The notes under the pieces were generated by a model, which searched no databases, was not told the DNA's origin, and saw only the letters and a program-made list of their open reading frames with translations. The position numbers and the translations under genes are program-made. A DNA stretch of 10,402 nt from Oscillospiraceae bacterium (GTDB taxonomy: Bacteria > Bacillota > Clostridia > Oscillospirales > Acutalibacteraceae), in contig JAITBA010000218.1 of NCBI GenBank assembly GCA_031283835.1, positions 1 through 10,402 of the forward strand, written 5' to 3'. Shown here one piece after another: positions 6,717 through 10,402 of this stretch. Each line of letters opens with the position of its first letter. Positions within the stretch are counted from its first letter, which is position 1.

Positions 6717-8003
6717 TCAATTCTTTAAATTTGATTCTAGAAAGCATTCCCCGCAAACGTCCTCCAGGCAATAGATGCCGCGGCGGAATGGTTCACGGTC
6801 AATCCAGCGGCCATTCGTAAAATCGGGCACGGGCACAGGGGCGCCGCCCAGGGCCACGCTTTGCTCGCTCAAGGCGGTGACAGACATCCACGCAGCGGTG
6901 TCATAAACGTCGATGGGGGGCGTCGCGCCGCACAGCACAGCATCAACAAAGGCCGAAAGCACAAGAAAATCCATGCCGCCGTGGCCGCCAAAGTGCACAC
7001 CCTCATCCAGGTACCGCGCCCAGAGCGGGTGCTCAAATTTTTCGCGGTGGTCGTCGAATTTCTCCCAGCTATGATCCCAGCCCTCTTTTTTGCCCAGCAG
7101 GCCTTCGATAAAAATTGCGTTGCCAAAGGGGGCTTCTTGATAGATACCCCTAGTGCCCTGGAGCGCATAGCCGCGGGAGTAGGGACGGGGAAGTGAGCAG
7201 TCGTGCACAAGGTGAATGGTTTCGCCGTTGGCACAGGTGATCGTGGTGTCTACTACGTCGCCTTCGTTAAACACCTGGTTTTTAAGATACTCCAGCCGTG
7301 GCTGCGTTTGGATATATTCATGCAGCCCCCGCGCCTTGCCGGCAATGCTGCTCACGGTCAAAAAGCGGTTGCCCCGGTTGATGCCCAGCAGCTTGGCAAT
7401 GGGCCCCAACTGATGGGTAGGATAAAGCTCGCCGTTGCGATGGATGAAGTTGGCCAGGCGACCGTGGCGGTTTTCGCGTCCAAAAGCGATTTCTTCGCGC
7501 AGGTCGTGCCGGTAGCCGCCTTCGCAATGCACAACTTCGCCAAAGAGCCCCTGCCGTTGCATATGAAACAGCGCCATCTCGTTGCGGTCATAGCAGCAGT
7601 TTTCTAATAGCATGCAAAACTTGCCCGTTTCTTCGCTTGCGCGCACCAACTCCCAGCACTCTCCCATGCTGGCGGCGCCTCCCACCTCGGCAGCCACATG
7701 GCACCCGGCACGCATGGCGTCCACGGCAATGCGGCTGTGCGTAATCCACGTGGTGCAGCACAGCACAGCGTCGAGCGATTCACCCTCTTTTTTTAGCAGC
7801 CGCCGATAGTCGGTATATATCGCCGGGCGCTGCGCGGTGCGCTCTTCCACAGCGGCCGCGCCCTCCAAAGCCCGGTCTTCGCATTGGTCGCACACCGCGC
7901 ACACCCCAACGCCCGGCACGTTGAGCAGTTCCTTCATTTGCCCAAGCCCGCGCGGCCCCAGCCCAATGCATGCCACGCGAATCGTCTTCGCTTGTTCGTC
8001 CAT
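6717..8003 (-). CDS. GH109-like NAD-dependent glycosidase (Gfo/Idh/MocA fold)
   Basis: The 428-residue product has an N-terminal Rossmann domain with GLGPRG (14-19), followed by features of glycoside hydrolase family 109. These include EGGYRHDLR (161-169), YPTHQLGP (194-201), INRGNRF (208-214), a proline-rich RPYS (273-276) and HFGGHGGMDF (337-346). GH109 enzymes, known as alpha-N-acetylgalactosaminidases, use a tightly bound NAD to oxidise C3 of the sugar during cleavage. They can act on the blood group A determinant. No signal peptide is visible, so a cytoplasmic role on imported oligosaccharides is likely. Other sugar specificities or a plain oxidoreductase are possible. The frame is open to 8150, but ATG 8003 has AGGA about 9 bases upstream and lies just after a good promoter. 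It is the first gene of the block leading to fucU and rhaB. Confidence 0.85.
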   Translation of the reverse strand: MDEQAKTIRVACIGLGPRGLGQMKELLNVPGVGVCAVCDQCEDRALEGAAAVEERTAQRPAIYTDYRRLLKKEGESLDAVLCCTTWITHSRIAVDAMRAGCHVAAEVGGAASMGECWELVRASEETGKFCMLLENCCYDRNEMALFHMQRQGLFGEVVHCEGGYRHDLREEIAFGRENRHGRLANFIHRNGELYPTHQLGPIAKLLGINRGNRFLTVSSIAGKARGLHEYIQTQPRLEYLKNQVFNEGDVVDTTITCANGETIHLVHDCSLPRPYSRGYALQGTRGIYQEAPFGNAIFIEGLLGKKEGWDHSWEKFDDHREKFEHPLWARYLDEGVHFGGHGGMDFLVLSAFVDAVLCGATPPIDVYDTAAWMSVTALSEQSVALGGAPVPVPDFTNGRWIDREPFRRGIYCLEDVCGECFLESNLKN

Positions 8004-8040
8004 AGAAATATCCTTTATTATTGATTGAATTACAGAATAG

Positions 8041-8069
8041 ATTATACTACAGTTTTGCGCAGTGTGCAA
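8041..8069 (-). promoter_or_regulatory. Sigma-A promoter of the GH109-PAP2-fucU-rhaB-proS-aspS block
   Basis: On the minus strand a -35 box TTGCAC (8064-8069) and a perfect -10 box TATAAT (8041-8046) are 17 bases apart. The predicted start near 8034 leaves a leader of about 31 bases before ATG 8003. No further promoter of this quality is seen before aspS, so it may serve all six genes. Confidence 0.85.
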
Positions 8070-8087
8070 GGGGAAAATGGATTTTTG

Positions 8088-8124
8088 CAAAAGAAAATCG
8101 CGCCCCCTGATTTTTAAGGGCGCG
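8088..8124 (-). terminator. Intrinsic terminator after the InlB-like gene pair
   Basis: On the minus strand a 7-bp GC stem (CGCGCCC at 8118-8124 pairing with GGGCGCG at 8099-8105) with a 12-base loop is followed by ATTTTCTTTT. It starts about 40 bases after the stop at 8166 and separates this pair from the promoter at 8041-8069. Confidence 0.88.
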
Positions 8125-8165
8125 CGGGGCATGCTTTTTGTTTGCCGCAAACACAGAACAACGCG

Positions 8166-8555
8166 TTACGCCAGCTGCTCCGCAAACACCGCGCGGAACA
8201 CTTGCGGACGCTGGATGTTTTGGGTGCGGCCGTTCCAAATAACAGGGTGATCTTTTGTTTTCGAAACGTATTGCGGCGGGGCGGCGTCGTGGCCGTGCGG
8301 CACATATTCGCGCTTGAGCACGGCACCGGTTTCGCTCACAAAGGTGACAAGGTACTCCTTGGGTATATAGACGGCCTGCGTGCGGGTGTTCTCGGTCACG
8401 TAGCAAACTTGCGGCTCCCAGCAGTCGAAGCGCCAGCCCTTGGGGGGGCGTGGCATAGCGGGATAGGGTGCGGCCTGGCCGCGAAACACCCGGCACTGCC
8501 CCAAAAAAGCACCATTGTAGTCATAAAATTCCACAAGACAGGTAGCGGCAGGCAT
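8166..8555 (-). CDS. Unrecognised small protein made of two InlB-B-like repeats
   Basis: The product has 129 residues and no assigned function. It consists almost wholly of two divergent ~55-residue units (about 8-63 and 70-124). Each has the pattern V-x-F, then G-x-x-L, a V near a Gly, A-x-P-like spacing, a Trp, and a closing A-V-[YF]. This resembles the InlB B-repeat (Listeria-Bacteroides repeat) of Bacillota surface proteins. There is no signal peptide, membrane segment or LPXTG-type anchor, so it appears cytoplasmic or exported by an unknown route. Three cysteines are present (45, 51 and 6, 21 nearby make four in all). ATG 8555 has a perfect AGGAGG (8564-8569) 8 bases upstream, and the preceding gene ends only 3 bases away, so the two are translated together. 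A terminator follows. Confidence 0.8.
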   Translation of the reverse strand: MPAATCLVEFYDYNGAFLGQCRVFRGQAAPYPAMPRPPKGWRFDCWEPQVCYVTENTRTQAVYIPKEYLVTFVSETGAVLKREYVPHGHDAAPPQYVSKTKDHPVIWNGRTQNIQRPQVFRAVFAEQLA

Positions 8556-8558
8556 GGC

Positions 8559-9152
8559 TCAAGCCTCCTTCCGCAGCAGAGTGCTGTCTTCGTCCGCAAG
8601 CGATTCCATTGCGCAAAAAGAAGTGTGCGCAAGCTCCCGTTCCGGCACCAGCGCCAACATTTCGAGCGGTCGCATAGCCATGTCGAAGGCGCACGCGCCG
8701 GCGGCGGTGAGCACCAGCAGGGTGTCCGCGCTCATTTGCAGACGAAAGGGCGGCAGCGCCTGCAGCCGCCGCAAATGCAGGCATTCCAGGTCGCTGCGGG
8801 TGAGCGTTGTGCCTGCGGCCCAGTTGCCCAAGGGCAGCAGCGTGCTTTGCGGCTGCCGCAAATCCAGCACATGGGCGCGGCAACGCGCGGCGACGGCTTC
8901 TTTGGCTGCCGGTTCCTGCGGGGTTATCGCTCGGGTGATGGCCACGCAGTAGGTGCTTTCGGTGATACAAGCAGGGTCGCGGCTCCACGCAAGAAACACG
9001 TCGCCTACCGGGGGCGTGTATTCCGGCGGGACGGCCGCCGCGTTGTGCGCAACGCGCGTCTGGCTAAGAAGGCGCCCGTCTGCGCCAAGAAAATAGACGG
9101 CGTGCATGGGTTGGCTGGCAAGGTTTTCCGCGGGTTTGGTTGTGTTTTCCAT
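8559..9152 (-). CDS. Unrecognised protein with one N-terminal InlB-B-like repeat
   Basis: The 197-residue product has no recognised function. Residues 18-73 form one copy of the same repeat type found twice in the next gene (A-V-Y-F, DGRLL, A-x-V-P-P, F-L-A-W, C-V-A-I). The remaining 120 residues are an unassigned domain rich in Leu and Ala, without membrane segments, signal peptide or anchor. It carries six cysteines (62, 69, 91, 124, 154, 180). ATG 9152 is chosen over an upstream TTG at 9185 because it follows a good promoter; its AAGGA lies about 11 bases upstream, which is longer than usual. It is the first gene of a two-gene operon. The family likeness is judged by eye from the spacing of hydrophobic, Gly and Trp positions and is less certain here than in the second gene. 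Confidence 0.75.
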   Translation of the reverse strand: MENTTKPAENLASQPMHAVYFLGADGRLLSQTRVAHNAAAVPPEYTPPVGDVFLAWSRDPACITESTYCVAITRAITPQEPAAKEAVAARCRAHVLDLRQPQSTLLPLGNWAAGTTLTRSDLECLHLRRLQALPPFRLQMSADTLLVLTAAGACAFDMAMRPLEMLALVPERELAHTSFCAMESLADEDSTLLRKEA

Positions 9153-9196
9153 TGATTTATAGCATCCTTTTTCTTTGCACTGCAATGATTTTCACC

Positions 9197-9225
9197 ATCT
9201 TATCGTTTGACGCACCGAAAGTCAA
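9197..9225 (-). promoter_or_regulatory. Sigma-A promoter of the InlB-like gene pair
   Basis: On the minus strand TTGACT (9220-9225) and TAAGAT (9197-9202) are 17 bases apart. The start would fall near 9190, giving a leader of about 38 bases before ATG 9152. Confidence 0.8.
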
Positions 9226-9420
9226 GCCTTTCTGCGGAATTCTTTGTGTTGCAAAAACGTTTTTTTGTCCATTTGTAAAATTCTGCATGCCTTTGGGTGC
9301 CCCACAGGCAATTTGCGGTACCCGCCACCGCAATTCCAGTCCATGCCATTGTCGCAATTTGCCAGCCGAAAGGAATATGGCACAAAACGCATCGCAATCA
9401 AAATTTTTTTCAAAAAGCAC

Positions 9421-9449
9421 TTGCGTTGCGCCGCAAAATCTGCTATACT
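9421..9449 (+). promoter_or_regulatory. Sigma-A promoter of tRNA-Leu
   Basis: TTGCGT (9421-9426) and TATACT (9444-9449) are 17 bases apart. The predicted start near 9456 is about 5 bases before the mature tRNA. Confidence 0.85.
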
Positions 9450-9460
9450 ATAAACACGTT

Positions 9461-9547
9461 GCCGGTGTGATGGAATTGGCAGACGTGCTGGACTCAAAAT
9501 CCAGTGGTGGCAACACCGTGTCGGTTCGACCCCGACCACCGGCACCA
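9461..9547 (+). tRNA. tRNA-Leu, anticodon CAA
   Basis: An 87-base class II tRNA with encoded CCA. The acceptor stem pairs GCCGGTG (9461-9467) with CACCGGC (9537-9543). The anticodon stem CTGGA/TCCAG (9488-9492, 9500-9504) encloses a loop with anticodon CAA at 9495-9497, reading UUG codons. A long variable arm containing GGTG...CACC and a T arm of GTCGG/CCGAC around TTCGACC fit leucine. Discriminator A is at 9544 and CCA at 9545-9547. Confidence 0.97.
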
Positions 9548-9548
9548 C

Positions 9549-9589
9549 CTGCGGTGGGGCAATTCGCGCCCTGCCGCAGTTCTTTTTTT
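9549..9589 (+). terminator. Intrinsic terminator of tRNA-Leu (copy 1)
   Basis: A 12-bp stem (9549-9560 with 9568-9579, including two central G-T wobbles) and a 7-base loop are followed by TTCTTTTTTT. It starts one base after the encoded CCA. Confidence 0.93.
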
Positions 9590-9638
9590 AAACGAAGTGC
9601 CCGCGTCCAAACGGCATCTTTTTAAGGTACCCTAACAC

Positions 9639-9679
9639 CTGCGGTGGGGCAATTCGCGCCCTGCCGCAGTTCTTTTTTT
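9639..9679 (+). terminator. Duplicate intrinsic terminator (copy 2)
   Basis: The same stem, loop and T-run as copy 1 recur without any base change, 90 bases downstream. No gene lies between the two copies. Confidence 0.92.
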
Positions 9680-9730
9680 AAACGAAGTGCACGCGTCCAA
9701 ACGGTATCTTTCTTTAAAGCCCCCTTGCAG

Positions 9731-9772
9731 GCTGAACCCGAACGCAATTCGCGCTCCGGGTTCGGCATTTTT
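9731..9772 (+). terminator. Third hairpin with T-run downstream of tRNA-Leu
   Basis: A 10-bp stem (9731-9740 with 9757-9766, one G-T wobble) is followed by A and five T. Its loop holds GCAATTCGCGC (9744-9754), an 11-base sequence also found at the tips of the two preceding terminators. It is a third in-series terminator or a remnant of one. Confidence 0.8.
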
Positions 9773-9789
9773 GAATGCAGACGCTAAGC

Positions 9790-9820
9790 TTGCATAGCCC
9801 CTTCCCAAGCGCGGCATACT
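9790..9820 (+). promoter_or_regulatory. Weak candidate promoter for the right-end membrane gene
   Basis: TTGCAT (9790-9795) and CATACT (9815-9820) are 19 bases apart, a poor match in spacing. It would place the 9824-9876 hairpin in the leader of the membrane gene. No better candidate was seen. Confidence 0.2.
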
Positions 9821-9823
9821 AAT

Positions 9824-9876
9824 CATTAGACCTCCTCGGAAACCCGGGGCGAGCGGATTTGCAAGGAGGCCTAATG
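9824..9876. repeat. Imperfect inverted repeat forming a 53-base hairpin
   Basis: Two 23-base arms (9824-9846 and 9854-9876) surround a 7-base tip. On the plus strand 19 of 23 positions pair. The mismatches are A/C at 9830/9870, C/A at 9837/9863, G/G at 9839/9861 and C/A at 9843/9857. On the minus strand the three A/C mismatches become G-U pairs, giving 22 of 23 pairs. Both arms read AGGAGG-N-CTAATG outwards, so each strand shows a Shine-Dalgarno-like box 4 bases before an ATG. The plus-strand ATG at 9874 is followed by GAT and a stop. The right-arm AGGAGG would be masked when the hairpin forms. The function is unknown; it could be an RNA element, an operator or a REP-like repeat. Confidence 0.85.
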
Positions 9877-9927
9877 GATTGATTGTGTTTTTTGGATTGG
9901 GAGGGCATGTTTGTGAAGGAAAAGCAC

Positions 9928-10402
9928 ATGCAAAACGAAACCACCAAAAGCAGGGCACGGGCGCTGCTCAAAGGGCACAAAGGCACGGCGACGCCGCTGC
10001 TGCTGGGCGGGTTTGCCCTGGCGGCACTCTGCGGCGCACTGCCGTTGCTGCTAGATTTTGCCGGCGAAAAAGTTACCGCCGCACTGCCGCTAGATACGTC
10101 GGCGGCCACATGGGGGTTCCGGTGGGGAAAAGCAGGGGCGGCTGTTGTGCTGGCGCTTGCGGCAACACTGCTTTGCGCGCCCTTGCGCGTGGGGCGCGAG
10201 GCCTGGTATTTTGGCGGCGCGGACGGCAAAAAGCGCTCCATCGCGCGGGTGCGGTTCTGGCTGCAGCCCCGCTGGGCGCTAAAAGCCATGCGCTTTGTGG
10301 TGGCGCTGGCCTGGCGCAAACTGCTGTGGGCGGTGCTCTACTTTTTGCCCGGCGGTTTTTTGCTGGCGGGCACTCTTTGGCAGGCGCGCGGCGGCGCAAT
10401 GG
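9928..10402 (+). CDS. Partial small integral membrane protein, unrecognised
   Basis: The reading frame is open to the window end, giving 158 codons without a stop. ATG 9928 is chosen because AAGGA (9916-9920) lies 7 bases upstream; the in-frame ATG at 9907 has GGGAGGG only one base away, which is too close. A charged N-terminus (MQNETTKSRARALLKGHKG) is followed by hydrophobic segments near residues 24-45, 72-86 and 138-150. A basic stretch holding the segment RVGREAWYFGG and many Trp and Arg lies between segments two and three. This layout is loosely like DUF975-type membrane proteins of Clostridia, but I do not recognise the family. It follows three terminators and the 53-base hairpin, so it probably has its own promoter. 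Confidence 0.7.
   Translation, partial: MQNETTKSRARALLKGHKGTATPLLLGGFALAALCGALPLLLDFAGEKVTAALPLDTSAATWGFRWGKAGAAVVLALAATLLCAPLRVGREAWYFGGADGKKRSIARVRFWLQPRWALKAMRFVVALAWRKLLWAVLYFLPGGFLLAGTLWQARGGAM

Larger units (their letters stand above)
9153..9460. other. Divergent intergenic region between the InlB-like pair and tRNA-Leu
   Basis: This 308-base gene-free stretch holds a minus-strand promoter at its left end and the tRNA promoter at its right end. Between them is a 7-bp inverted repeat (TTGCGGT at 9313-9319 with ACCGCAA at 9327-9333, 7-base loop). A 9-base direct repeat, GCAATTTGC, occurs at 9308-9316 and 9354-9362. No ORF with a ribosome binding site was seen. Confidence 0.6.
9546..9713 (+). 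repeat. Tandem 78-bp direct repeat, period 90 bp, each carrying a terminator
   Basis: Copies 9546-9623 and 9636-9713 are identical except at three positions (9601/9691, 9615/9705 and 9622/9712). The first copy begins with the last two bases of the tRNA CCA end. A unique 12-base spacer separates the copies. Each copy contains a complete hairpin plus T-run and about 30 further bases ending in a second short T-rich stretch. Confidence 0.95.

Noticed and set aside
8142..9155. 337-codon plus-strand open frame over the InlB-like pair
   Set aside because: The minus-strand genes have promoter, strong ribosome binding site and terminator in the right order. The plus frame has none and runs across that terminator region.
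9222..9548. Minus-strand ORF of 108 codons containing a VGVEPTR...WILSPARLPIP-type start
   Set aside because: This is the familiar spurious translation of the antisense of a tRNA-Leu gene.
9546..9713. Direct repeat as a CRISPR array or an integration attachment site
   Set aside because: There are only two copies with a 12-base spacer, and each copy is a terminator. The duplicated part includes only two bases of the tRNA and no integrase gene is visible.
9632..9826. Small minus-strand ORF starting after GAGGAGG next to the hairpin
   Set aside because: It reads through the antisense of two tRNA terminators and has no family likeness. Its ribosome site is part of the inverted repeat and only 4 bases from the ATG. 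A weak possibility remains if the minus-strand RNA is real.
9819..10319. Minus-strand ORF of 166 codons opposite the right-end membrane gene
   Set aside because: Low-complexity Ser/Ala/Pro/Arg composition without motifs. The plus-strand frame has a good ribosome site and clear hydrophobic segments.

Overview
The window looks like a chromosomal segment of a GC-rich Clostridia-type Bacillota, possibly a gut member of the Oscillospirales/Ruminococcaceae. This is an inference. It rests on strong AGGAGG-type ribosome binding sites, sigma-A promoters with 17-bp spacers, a Gly-X-Thr collagen-like protein, InlB/Listeria-Bacteroides-like repeats, and sugar genes typical of host-glycan users. Nearly all protein genes lie on the minus strand. 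Only the collagen-like gene at the left, the tRNA, and the partial membrane-protein gene at the right lie on the plus strand.

Left edge (1-545): a strong minus-strand promoter with phased A-tracts points out of the window. It is followed by a short plus-strand gene for a Cys-repeat/collagen-like protein, probably of the spore surface or cell surface. That gene ends 8 bases from the stop of the convergent aspS.

Main block (546-8069, minus strand): a well-formed promoter at 8041-8069 precedes a GH109-like Gfo/Idh/MocA protein, a PAP2-family lipid phosphatase, fucU (L-fucose mutarotase), rhaB (FGGY-family rhamnulokinase), proS and aspS. The genes are close-packed: 10-bp gap, 73-bp gap, 15-bp gap, 11-bp overlap, 51-bp gap. 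I see no terminator inside the block. A second candidate promoter lies just before fucU. The first four genes suggest deoxysugar and amino-sugar use, possibly from mucin or blood-group glycans. The two aminoacyl-tRNA synthetases appear to ride on the same transcript.

Second block (8088-9225, minus strand): a promoter, two unrecognised small genes sharing a ~55-residue InlB-B-like repeat (one copy, then two copies), and a clear intrinsic terminator.

Right part (9421-10402): a promoter and tRNA-Leu(CAA) with encoded CCA, followed by a 78-bp segment duplicated at 90-bp spacing, each copy carrying a full intrinsic terminator. A third hairpin follows that shares the same loop core. Next comes a 53-base imperfect inverted repeat whose transition mismatches all become G-U pairs on the minus strand. 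The window ends inside a plus-strand gene for a small membrane protein. The most unusual items are this hairpin, the tandem terminators, the InlB-like gene pair and the rhaB-proS overlap. I found no CRISPR array, insertion sequence or clear defence system.
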